Positions 47,993 to 57,870 of a stretch of 64,000 nt of DNA are shown here, in pieces. The stretch is from the NCBI GenBank assembly GCA_001599755.1, contig BCHX01000002.1, positions 1,612,001-1,676,000 of the forward strand, in the 5' to 3' direction. Numbering within the stretch: position 1 is the first letter of the stretch; each line of letters opens with the position of its first letter. The notes beneath the pieces are model-generated. The model had not been told where the DNA came from. It worked only from the letters and a program-made list of their open reading frames with translations, and searched no databases. Position numbers and translations under genes: made by a program. This DNA is from Gliomastix tumulicola. Lineage: Eukaryota; Ascomycota; Sordariomycetes; Hypocreales; Bionectriaceae.

Positions 47993-49219
47993 GATGGGAA
48001 TTCGCTTGTTTCAAAGGTCAGCGAGTTGCGCGTCTATGATCTGCAACAGGGGTTGGGAATCGGAAGAATCTCATGCAGCGCGGCACAAAAGCATGCGGTT
48101 TGTCATTCGTCGATTTCATGCAGGAACGGCACTTGTCTTTTGCGCGATTGGATACCATCATATTTATTGTTATTTTTATCTTTTTTTTTTGCTGGCGACA
48201 CGCCTCCTCCACCACGGCACGACCCGTGGGTGTTTTACACGTGGAGAGCGGAGGAGAAATCGCAGCCGTGGCCGCAATCTTGCAGCTCGGGTTGGCGCCC
48301 GATCTCTCGCTGCTTTTACCACCCAACTCCGCCGCTCCTCTCAGCGGACGGTGTGGGGGCGGCGCAAGCCTGTTCACGACGTTATGGATCATGATTGGAT
48401 ATATCGGCACGATCTGGGGTTCCTTTTGTACGTGTACGCCTCCTCCCGCAGGCTGCAGGTACCAGGAACTGCATGTCTCAGCCGGCAGGGGACCAGCTGG
48501 GCGGGTTTCCCACGGGGGTGGCCGCCGAGAGCGCACCCGAGAGCTGCAGCGAGGAGGGGAGGGGGCGCTGCTCAGAATCACCAAGACATTGCTTTGGGCC
48601 CGCCATTGGGGCCACTGGGCGAGACGGAGAGCAGCTGAGAGCTGGTTTGGGATGGGAGGCGCTTTACCTTTTCGGACAACTCGTTTCTTGCTTTTTTCTG
48701 GACACAGGGGGTAGATATAATGAAGTACTGAAGTATTGCCCTGAACGAGGCACGCTAAGTGTCTGCTGGAGCTTGTAAAGGGGGGTGGTTTGGCCGCTGA
48801 CGGCCACCCCTTGCTGGTGATGTCCGTAGGCCTCTGGGCGACCAGTCCGGGGCTACCAGGAAGGGTAAGGTAAACCCCTGCCGTGGACGTAGTGAAGAGA
48901 GGTATCTTCCCAGTGAAGTGCGTAGAGTCCTTGCAGAATTTGAGGTAGACGAGACCTTGTCTAGTCCCTGAGCCGGTGAGAGCCAAAAGGTGTGGAGGGT
49001 CGATGGCCGTTGGAGTGGGTCACGTGACCTGGGTGTATCCCAACTTACCCCTGCTCCCTAACGACACTGCCTTGTCTTCCTGTCAAAGTCGCTGGTAGCC
49101 CGCACCTGTATGACGATCGCTGTCTCAGCCTTGCTGTCGGGATAACGGGAATACTTGGCGTGCTGCGCGCCTCGTCGCCTGGGCAGAGAGGTATCTCATG
49201 AAAAAGAGATGGGCTTCCT
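47993..49219. other. 1.2 kb convergent 3' region
   Basis: The region lies between the stop codons of two convergent genes. Long frames exist on both strands (48018-48986 minus and 48073-48714 plus) but overlap and lack recognisable features, so I treat them as chance. It presumably contains both 3' untranslated regions. Confidence 0.5.
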
Positions 49220-49855
49220 TCAAGCAGCCCCAGCGGCATGTTCTTCGTGACTGACCCATGTGCCCTTTGCGCTTAGCCCCATTGCCTTCTCCAACTTGTC
49301 CCAGGGATTGCGGTTGGAGAGCGTGTCGTAGTAGCCCTCGTACCAGGGCGCTCCACTCCCAGCCGAATGATGTTGGCCTCGTCCGTGAGAATGGCCGTGA
49401 CTGTGTGGCGGCCCTCTAGCCTGGTCTGCGGTAGACTGAGCTGGACGCTGTGGGAGGCCGTGGAGATGAGCGGCGGCATCGGCCGTCACCTCGGATCCTG
49501 CTGCGGACTGCGCAGTGTCCCCTCCCGGTGCCAAGGCATCGGCGCCTCCCAAGTCGACACTCCCCGTGCCCGGGGCGGCGCCGTCATCATCCTCATCTCC
49601 ATCAAGATCAATCTCATCCGTGTTTGCCGCGCTTTGGGGCGCTGCGGGGGGACGGGCACCCAGCGGCGTCGAGTTGGACCCCGTCGTCTGCTTCCCCCTG
49701 CCCTGCCGGCTGCTGTTCGCCGCCGTGCTGGAGGCGTGGACGGCGGCGTCGGCGTTGGGGTTGTAGCGACGCTTCTTCTGCGGCCGGTCCTGGGCGCCGA
49801 AGGAGGAGAAGCCCATCATGGCGGCCATGGCCTGCTCGTCTGACTCTGCGTCCAT
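49220..49855 (-). CDS. Mostly disordered nuclear-type protein with N-terminal MMGF motif
   Basis: A single exon encodes 211 residues from the ATG at 49855; the frame is open further upstream but the MDAESDEQAMAAMMGFSSFG start looks genuine. The motif AMAAMMGFSSFG followed by KKRRYNP resembles the short MMGF-type motif of U4/U6.U5 27-kDa-like proteins, though the rest differs. The middle is acidic (EIDLDGDEDDDG) and then His/Gly-rich (SHGHSHGRGQHH). The C-terminus has a conserved-looking block, APWYEGYYDTLSNRNPWDKL. I infer a small nuclear or RNA-associated factor. No enzymatic motif is present. Its promoter is shared with the divergent 50545 gene. Confidence 0.72.
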   Translation of the reverse strand: MDAESDEQAMAAMMGFSSFGAQDRPQKKRRYNPNADAAVHASSTAANSSRQGRGKQTTGSNSTPLGARPPAAPQSAANTDEIDLDGDEDDDGAAPGTGSVDLGGADALAPGGDTAQSAAGSEVTADAAAHLHGLPQRPAQSTADQARGPPHSHGHSHGRGQHHSAGSGAPWYEGYYDTLSNRNPWDKLEKAMGLSAKGTWVSHEEHAAGAA

Positions 49856-50544
49856 GGCGGATGATATCTCAGACTGATGTGGGTGTGGAGGGGACAGGGT
49901 GGCGGTATTGAAGGCCGTGCTTGCTTGCTTGCTTGTCCACGCGTGATCCTCGCTTGGCGAGTGCTTCCGTGACAGTGGCCCGGTAAGATGAAACAAGCTC
50001 AACGAGTGGTAGGCGAGAGGTGGTCTGAAGAAGGGGGCTCGACGAGACTGACTCCGTCGATGAAAGTTGGGATGAGGTCGAAATTGACCATGAGATGCTG
50101 TGGAGTGAGGTGAAAAACACAGTGCGGGGAATGTGGAATTCCCTGCGTGACGATACAGTGCGAGATCCCGGGAATGAGCTTAGCTTCGCCGCTGCTTTTC
50201 AGGCTTAACATCAAGCCTGACTTCATGATACTGCCATTAGTTCTCGATTTATTGGCCTTTTTAGCGTTGAAATCTCATCGAAGGAACTTCGTCATGTGCT
50301 TGATATGTAGAAGCTCAGAGAGCCAGATCCTAATTGCTGACTGGCTGGGCATTGGACGCGCTATGTCTTCGGATACGCCAGCATCCGAAAGATCTGCAAA
50401 AGCGGCGGGCTCATCTCGATGAGACGTCAGGGTCTTATATCAAGCTTGCTCGTTCCCTTTCCTGAAACTTATCTTGTCATTTACAAACTCATAATAATCA
50501 CATCTAATTTCCTTTGACGGGATCTAACATCTAGCCACCTCAAA
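49856..50544. promoter_or_regulatory. Divergent promoter, 49855 and 50545 genes
   Basis: These 689 bp between two divergent starts have no supportable coding sequence. The half next to 50545 is AT-richer and ends with CACCTCAAAATGG, a good fungal start context. Confidence 0.45.
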
Positions 50545-51159
50545 ATGGCTGATCCCGTGCCAGATATCACCATCAACCTCCCGTCCAAGTACGCCTCAGC
50601 CAAGGCCGAACCGACGGGATCCTCCCCAGCTCCATCCCTGGAATGGCTCACCAGGACATGGACGGTGACGCACTCAACCCTCTCCATGTGGCGCTCCGCC
50701 CGCAACGTGCGAATCAGCTACACGGGGCTCCCACCGCGTCCCGATGGGCGCGCACGCATCGACGACCTGGTCGAGTACGAGCCTACTAAGAAGACGGACG
50801 TCCTCAAGACGGTCGAGGGCGTCGACGCGGCGGCTACGGCTGGCGGGGCTAGCTGGGACTGGCGGGGGAAGGGGTGGCTGTTCTTTGTGAGCTCGCATTG
50901 GGAGGTCATGGCTTGGGGGGAGAGCCGACGCGAGGAGGATGGGGAGGTTGAGAGGTGGGCTGTGACGTGGTTCGCGCCGACCGTGTTTACCAAGGAAGGA
51001 GTTGATGTCTACTGTGATAGGAGGGAGGGGCTGAGCGAGGCGACGTATGGGAGGATAGAGGAGGCGCTGAGGAAGGTTGAGGCGAAGGAGCTTGCTGGGA
51101 TGGTGGAGAGTGATATGAGGCCTGTTGAGATCAAGCTGCCTTGGGTCGAGAAGAAGTGA
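50545..51159 (+). CDS. Lipocalin-like small protein, unknown ligand
   Basis: A single exon encodes 204 residues with a consensus start context. It lacks a signal peptide and membrane spans, so it is probably cytosolic. The alternation of short beta-strand-like stretches (LEWLTRTWTVTHSTLSMW, NVRISYTGLPPRPDGRARID, GWLFFVSSHWEVMAWGE, RWAVTWFAPTVFTKEGVDVY) and a single C-terminal helix (EATYGRIEEALRKVEA) is what a calycin/lipocalin barrel shows. The early W-T in the first strand also fits. I believe similar fungal proteins are annotated only as hypothetical. Codon third positions drift from C-rich at the start to G-rich at the end. It converges with the Cir_N gene, with about 206 bp between stop codons. 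Confidence 0.78.
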   Translation: MADPVPDITINLPSKYASAKAEPTGSSPAPSLEWLTRTWTVTHSTLSMWRSARNVRISYTGLPPRPDGRARIDDLVEYEPTKKTDVLKTVEGVDAAATAGGASWDWRGKGWLFFVSSHWEVMAWGESRREEDGEVERWAVTWFAPTVFTKEGVDVYCDRREGLSEATYGRIEEALRKVEAKELAGMVESDMRPVEIKLPWVEKK

Positions 51160-51365
51160 TGATACCCCTGGGGAATGTCTTGGACACGACATGCAGAATA
51201 CGGTAGGAAGGGCTGATGTAGATAGATACTTGTGATAAATGGTCCTGGGTCGATACAGGACTAGCGTAGATTTGGGTATCATATTCTCATATTGACATAC
51301 CTTGTTCTCATAAGAGACTGATCATGGCTTCGTTTTCTAATGGCTCGCCTTCCGATGTGCTCTCG

Positions 51366-52451
51366 TTACCTAATGCTCTCAAGGCGGTCGCTATCACGCC
51401 TTGAAGACTCCCTGTGTCTCTCCCGGGAGTCTCGTCGCCGGCGGTCCCGACTATCGTCTCTGTGCCGTCTTTCACGGTGCTCACTATCACCGTGTCTCCT
51501 AGAGCGCGATCGGTGACTAGACTGATCTGGGGAATCCCTCCTGTGCCGCCGTTCTCTGGACCGAGACCGTGACGACCGTCTTCTGTGCTCTCTGCTATGT
51601 CGTTCCTTTCGGTGCCGACTGTCCTCCCGCTGCTCCCGCTCGAGCTGTCGTAGCTCATCCTTCTGCTCAGCCCGCAGCTTCCTACGCTCAGCCTTGACTT
51701 CCCGCACTTTGGAAGCACCCAGCTTCATCATAGCAAGCGGGTCATTCGAAACCATCCTCTGCGCATCCCTCTCCTTGCGCGAGGGGTCCTCATTGCCCCA
51801 GACATCCTTGGATGGGCCCGTCTGCACCAGCTCCGACTGCGAATACCAAGGCTTCCCTAGGCCGCCTTTACCTGCGGCTTTGGAGAGGCGCATGGTGTAC
51901 TGGTCTTGTTGCTCTTGCTTCCTCCTCTTCTTCTCGCTCTCCACTTCGTCATTCTTCTCCGCGTGCGCTCTGGCTTTCTCGTCGCCGAAGAGGTCGATGT
52001 GACCTCTGTGGTCTGTGATCGGTGCTGAACTCGTCGTGTTCCTCGATGCCTCTAGTTCGGTCGACCGCGGCTCGTTCCGTTCATTCGCCAGGCGCATCTC
52101 GAACTCGGTGTCGTCCTCGCCCTGCCTCTTGCGCTTCCTCCGCCCGCCAACCCGCGAGAACTCATCCTGGTGATCAAGCTTAGTAGTCGCCTCCTGCTGC
52201 TGTTCAGGCTCGTCCTCGAGCGGCGGGGGCGCCTCGCCGCGTAAGATGGCTATTCGTCGTGCGGCGTCGACTTCCTGCATGCGTTGCTCCTCGGCTTCCT
52301 CGCGGGCTTGGGCGGCGGCCTCGTCGCGGCGCACGCGCTCGATGTTGCCCGCATTGTAGACGTTCCATGATTTTTTGCCCAGGAGATGGCTGTGGGAGGG
52401 GTCAGCGTTTCATCTGGGCCAATTAGGGAACAGCAATGCTTACAGCGGCAT
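51366..52451 (-). CDS. Cir_N-domain RNA-processing protein (LENG1-like) with RS/RD tail
   Basis: Two exons, a tiny 8-nt first exon at 52451-52444 (Met-Pro and part of Leu) and 52389-51366, with a 54 bp intron, give 343 residues. Splicing restores MPLHLLGKKSWNVYNAGNIE followed by RVRRDEAAAQ, the Cir_N signature seen in LENG1 and the splicing factor Cwc25. A charged middle includes HIDLFGDEKA and GKPWYSQSELV. The C-terminal 90 residues are RS/RD/RE/RH repeats typical of splicing factors. I infer a nuclear role in spliceosome assembly or RNA processing. LENG1-like is preferred over Cwc25, whose Cir_N motif reads KKSWHP. The first exon would be missed by most predictors. Confidence 0.9.
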
Positions 52452-53023
52452 GATTGCACAGGGACTGGTCCTGTGTGTTTCCAATACAGTTGGACCAATG
52501 TGAAGACGAGACCGACGATCAGGTCGAACGCGAGACCTGCAGCCTAACCTACAGCATTACAGGTAAGGTGGGGAGGTACGTCATGCTACACAGCCCACCA
52601 CGATGTTGAGAACACAGCGGTCGCTTTCCCAACACCCTCGCGTTGAACCACCCGCATATTCCAGGCTATTCTACTAGTAGGTACACATCAGCATGCCTGG
52701 CCAAAAGACAACAGATGACTGACACATATGGGTGGCTAAACGCGGCCTCTAGGTAGACGCTGACGGAAAGATGGCTAGGGTAGCCTGGGACGCTGCTCTA
52801 ACCATAACGGGCGAAAATTCTGACCAGAACCGCCCCTAAATGAGTCTAGACTTTGTCAATGTGGAGGGGCTTGGTACTCAGCAGCCTGAAACCAACTTGC
52901 TACCGACAGACTACCTTTACGTGTCCCTCTGCCATCTTCAACTTGTCGTTTCTTTCTTTCCTTTCCCATAATCCGACCACCGACGTACACCTATAGAACG
53001 CCTATATTCGAAGATCAGAAACA
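52452..53023. promoter_or_regulatory. Divergent promoter, Cir_N gene and SEC18
   Basis: These 572 bp lie between two divergent housekeeping genes. A pyrimidine-rich stretch (CGTTTCTTTCTTTCCTTTCCC) at about 52948 probably marks the SEC18 transcription start. No coding sequence is seen. Confidence 0.5.
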
Positions 53024-55514
53024 ATGTCACAAGGCGGGCGCTGGGGAGCCCCAAGCGGCTACGGCGAGAAGAGACCTGCGGCTCCTGGAGCTCCTGGAGC
53101 TTCGCCTCCACGACGTCTGCAGGTCGAGAAGGTCTCCGATCGAACCCTGCAGGCTCGTCTAATTTACAACAACTTGTATGGAACCTATGAGACTACTGAT
53201 TCTAATTCTGATTCGAACCTGTTCTAACATTGCCTCAGATGCGCCGTGTCGCCCGAAGACTTCCCGCCGAATCGAGATGGCTCCGAGCTCTACATCCTGC
53301 TCCGCGGTGGGCAGCCGGTCGGCGAGTACGTCGTTACGGCGCAGCCTGTCCGGGGCTTCCCCCAGGGCTGCATCAGTCTGTCCGATCCTCAACGTTCATG
53401 GTGTGGCATCACGATGAGGGACCAGTTCACCGGCGAGATCTACAACCCCTTTGCGGCGGGAGACAAGGCTTACCTGGGACAACTGGACGTCGAGATCGGC
53501 TTCGCATCGCCGAACAAGAAGACCGAGACGCCCTACGACGAGGATGAATTGGCGAAGCTGTTCATCCAGACGTTTGGGAACCAAGTGCTGTCTCCGGGCC
53601 AGAGGATCCTCATGGATGTGCGGAACATCCCGCTCATGCTCGTTGTCAAGACGGTCGCCCTCGTTGATCTGGGCAAGTCACAGCCGGATCAGGGGAAGCA
53701 GGTCCTCCGGGATGCCTCTGCCAGGGGTATCCTGATCCCGCAAACGAGAGTGCTCTTCCACCGGGATGGCAAGGGCGACTTCCAGCTGAAGCCGTCCATG
53801 AACAAGCCGAACGCCAACGCCATTCTCGCCCCCGATTTCAAGTTCGAGGATATGGGCATCGGTGGCTTGGGCGAAGAGTTTTCCACTATTTTCCGTCGAG
53901 CCTTTGCGTCTCGTGTCTTCCCTCCGGGTCTCGTTGCGAAGATGGGTATTCCTCACGTCAAGGGTATGCTGCTCTACGGACCACCAGGAACCGGAAAGAC
54001 CCTGATTGCGAGACAAATCGGTGCCATGCTCAAGGCTAGACCTCCGAAGGTCATCAACGGCCCCGAGGTGCTCAACAAGTACGTCGGTCAGTCAGAAGAG
54101 AATATCCGTAAGCTCTTCGCGGACGCCGAGAAGGAGTACAAGGAGAAGGGGGATGAGAGTGGTCTTCACATCATCATCTTTGATGAGCTGGATGCTGTGT
54201 GCAAGCAGAGAGGTTCGGGGGCCGGAGGCGGCACTGGCGTTGGAGACAGTGTTGTGAACCAGCTTCTTTCCAAGCTGGACGGTGTTGACCAGCTGAACAA
54301 CATCCTCCTCATCGGAATGACCAACAGAATGGACATGATCGACGATGCCCTTCTGCGACCTGGTCGATTGGAAGTTCACCTTGAGATCTCCCTTCCTGAC
54401 GAGCAGGGCCGCCTGGAGATCTTGAAGATCCACACAGCCAAGATGAAGACGAATGGTCTTCTTGACTCCGATGTTAACTTCGAAGAGCTAGCTGGTCTCA
54501 CCAAGAACTACTCGGGTGCCGAGATCAACGGTCTGGTCAAGGCTGCCGCGTCATTTGCCTTCTCACGACATACCGAGGTCGGGCAGCTCGCAGCGGTAAA
54601 GCAAGACGTAGCCAACATGAAGGTCAACCGAACCGACTTTTTGAACGCATTGACCGAAGTCCGTCCCGCCTATGGCGTGTCAGAGGCAGATCTTGAGGAG
54701 GCTGTCCGGCTGGGTATCCTCCGATACGCACCGCATATCGAGAACAATATTACTCAGATCACGCACAATGTGAATCTGATCAGGCAGGATACGAACAAGT
54801 TCGTCAACGCCGTTCTCTTCCACGGGCCTCGCGCTTCTGGAAAGACGGCCCTGGCGGTGCATATTGCTCTCAACTCAGGCTATCCTTTCGTCAGGTTGAT
54901 CTCGCCTACCAATCTCGTTGGATACAGGGACGACTTTGCCAAGAAAGACTACCTGCACAAGGCGTTCACGGACGCCTACAAGTCGCCAGCAAGTATCTTG
55001 ATTCTGGACGACTTTGAGCGACTGATCGGGTGGAACCCCATCGGCCCTCGCTTCTCTGCCACCATCCTTGATGCGCTTACTGATCTTCTTCGATCCAAAC
55101 CTCCGAAGGTGAGCTAAACCAAATTACGCCGGATATTAAGAGAGCCTTTTACTAATTAACATCAACCATTACTAGGGTCACCGATTGCTTATCTTTGCGA
55201 CGACCTCTAAGGCGTCCGTGCTGGGCAATCTCGAGGTTCTCTCAGCGTTCCCGAAGAAGTACGCTATCCCTGCAGTCTCCAACCTCCAAGAGTTGGATAA
55301 TGCGCTGCAGACATCCCAGTACCTCAGCCCGACAGACGCGCGGGCAGTTGCGCAGATTGTGCAGAGGCAGACTGGGTCTGACCGGGTCGGGATCGGTATC
55401 AAGACGGTGCTGGACTGCGTGTTTGAGGCCAGGTTCGGGCGACAGGAAGGACCCGAGGTTGTGGAGGCACTGGCAGATCTGCTTGTCGAACAGATACAGG
55501 AACTAGACTTTTAG
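53024..55514 (+). CDS. sec18: Vesicular-fusion ATPase SEC18/NSF
   Basis: Three exons, 53024-53175, 53239-55108 and 55176-55514, give 786 residues, slightly longer than yeast Sec18 (758). Introns are 63 and 67 bp. The N-domain (residues to about 260) binds SNAP/SNARE. D1 has Walker A GPPGTGKT at 298-305, a Walker B written IIFDELDAVCKQRG (isoleucine replaced by leucine in the usual DEIDA), the GGGTGVGDSVVNQLL loop, and sensor/arginine-finger region RPGRLEVHLEI. D2 has Walker A GPRASGKT at 580-587, Walker B ILILDDFERLIG and the PIGPRFS end. It disassembles SNARE complexes after fusion throughout the secretory pathway. The initial MSQGGRWGAPSG is a Gly/Pro-rich extension. The identification is secure. 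Confidence 0.98.
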
Positions 55515-57106
55515 AGGCGTGTAGTAAAAATAGTGAATGGTTTAGACGAATGGACAGTGCGTTGTTGCACGTGGACCGTCGTGCAACTTGATCTGGCATC
55601 GTGATGTGACATGACCTGACATGGCATGACTTGCCGTGCGGAATACCTGACTGAGCTAAGCTCCTGATCCCCTCTCTCGACCCCGCTCCTATCGTCGTAA
55701 AAGCTCCTTCGAAGGTGAGGCTGGATGGGCTGCATGTGAAGATTGGACGAGCTTCAACGTCGGCATTTCTTAGCTGCATGACTGGTCTGCTTGAGCGAGG
55801 CGTCATGTGTGGGCAAGTGGGGTTAAGTCTTAGCACGGATATCCTTTAGGAAGGACGAGGAGGAAGAGGCACGCAGAGCACTGAGTCGTATGCGTGCAGG
55901 TGGTCGAGATGATCAGTCAAGAGTGTAACGCTTCCATGACTCAGTCGCCATGATCCTGTCGGATGCTGAGAGGGCCGACAGAGGGCGGCGGCGCGTTGAT
56001 AGGCTTGGTGCGCTCCCATCTTGTCACCCACGTGTCTTGGAGTCTACTAGCAGGGGGCGGGGGAGCCTTGACCTGGAGGTTAGTAGGGGGACCGTCGCTA
56101 TCATCTCGATATCTCACGATTGGGAACGCATTAGCAAAGCATAGATGCAGCCATGGGTTATTATCGAGCTAGAACGGGTGGGATTGGTTGCGGCGCAGAG
56201 TCGTAAAAGGAGAGCCGGCGCGCGCGCGCGAGTCACACGCAAAGACGCGAGTAGGATCCGGTATTATTGCATGAAAAAGGAAACGCTGCAATGCAGTGCG
56301 ACACAAGGCTTGGCCCTTGGGGGGGGGCCGCCACACATAATTTCGGATGGCTTGGATACATGCAGGTTTGCTCCGTGCTTGCTTCTTGCAGCCTGTGCGG
56401 CCGACGGAGCGCGCGCCCGCGACACGAGGAGCGAGAGCCGGGATTCGGGCATTGCGCATGCACGAGCCGTCCGTGAGAGGCAATGATTAAGATGACGGAT
56501 GTGACGTCTGCTGCTGTTGGTCCGATGCAGCATGAATCACAGATACGAGTGGCATTGATGGGTAATCTTGCAGATGAGATGAGAGGAGACGAGGGGAGCA
56601 CGAAAGAAGTGGACTTCTGCCCACTGCCACTGGAACTGGAACGCGGAAGTGACCGACACACTCCCGGCCTTAGCGTCCCTTTTCTTCTTTGTTTTCCCCC
56701 TCCTGTTGAGGCTTTCTTTGTTAGGAGCACAGTGCGCTGACCACGGTCCTCGCGTCCGAATACTGTATTCGCCAGGGGGTCTTTGAGAGGAGAACCGTCT
56801 CCTCGGGTGTGGGTGCCATTCCCCCTCGAGCCTTTTCGTCAGTCACCGCCCGCCTCTCTCTCTCTGTCTCTCTCCCGTCGATAGTGTGTCAGGCCACGGA
56901 CAATCACAATGCGAAACTCTTCCGACTTCCGAATGGGTGTGCTTGCGGTGCCAGTCATGGTGCGACCGCCCCGGTGGCTTTGACTATTTGGATTAAACCA
57001 AGGAAACAGCAGCTTATGATATCACTGCTCATTTCGCAGGAATTCCAGTTGACAGGTGGTTCGTGCGCGAGTCGTGGTGAACTGGTGGCAGGCTATGTTT
57101 CCTGCC

Positions 57107-57134
57107 AGAGGCCCAGAGGCCCAGAGGCCCAGAG
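57107..57134. repeat. AGGCCCAG short tandem repeat
   Basis: Three to four copies of an 8-bp unit, AGAGGCCC, lie head to tail. They are outside supported coding sequence. Confidence 0.85.
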
Positions 57135-57300
57135 CGACGGGCACAGGCTGCACAAGCTGCACTGTGCTTCTAGTGCATTGTCGACCCGGGCGCTCGACCC
57201 CTGTCGCCCTTGTTTCTTTTTACCAAGCAGGCCAGAAAAGCAAGGTCAATCGCTGCGCCCAGACCCTCACACGAGGAACAGGACCTGGTCCTGGCAGCCC

Positions 57301-57330
57301 TACCTTACCTTACCTTGCCGTACCTTACCG
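57301..57330. repeat. CCTTA pentanucleotide array
   Basis: TACCTTACCTTACCTTGCC followed by GTACCTTACC gives about five CCTTA units with one substitution, about 550 bp upstream of the LTE1 start. Similar shorter arrays lie near 22097 and 45625. Confidence 0.85.
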
Positions 57331-57870
57331 TTCCCTCTGGTGTTGCTCCTGCATGCATCTGTACTCCCACTTCCCACCTTCAACCTTGAACGCGACGACG
57401 ATGATGATGTGACCGTGACCCGACTTCTACACGTACCTTTTCTATTTTCGACTGGCGACACATTTTCTCGAATGGATGCGACTTCCCAATGAGTGACCTA
57501 TAATAGGCAACTTGCCCAGTGTGGCGCCTTCCTGACGCGTGCGTGTAAGTCTAGTGCTGGAAGGAACAAAACGAGACACTCTCTCCTTCCCTCTGTCTCC
57601 CAAGCTGGGATGCCGTCATGGAGGACGAGTCTGGCCGATCGTGATCGAGCTTTTTTTCGCGAACATCCCTGCGCGACATACACCGTCTCTCTGGAACGCG
57701 ATTTTGGACACGGCGGACTCGTCCCCTTTTTTTGACAACCAGTCTTTTTTTTTTTTTTGGACCGTTGTTCTTTTTGAGAGTCCCACGCTGATCACAGCAT
57801 CTCCTCGACCAGTCACGATCAATTATAGCAGAAGGTGGTCTGCTGAGTTCTCGACAGCCTCAGGGTGGCA

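Larger units (their letters stand above)
55515..57870. promoter_or_regulatory. Long upstream region of LTE1
   Basis: These 2.4 kb hold the SEC18 3' end and the LTE1 promoter and leader. I support no gene; the 56809-57492 plus frame is Cys/Pro/Leu-rich and unrecognised. Features are an AGGCCCAG tandem at 57107-57134, a CCTTA array at about 57301-57330, and long T runs at about 57740-57760 shortly before the LTE1 start. Confidence 0.5.

Noticed and set aside
48018..48986. 322-codon minus-strand frame between two convergent genes, with a 213-codon plus-strand frame overlapping it
   Set aside because: The two frames cover the same DNA on opposite strands, neither has a recognisable domain, and the position fits two 3' untranslated regions.
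53176..53238. TTCGAACC resembling a tRNA B-box
   Set aside because: It sits in the first intron of SEC18, and no matching A-box, acceptor stem or cloverleaf can be drawn around it.
56809..57492. 227-codon plus-strand frame upstream of LTE1
   Set aside because: It includes tandem repeats and the CCTTA array in translation, and has no protein-like segment.
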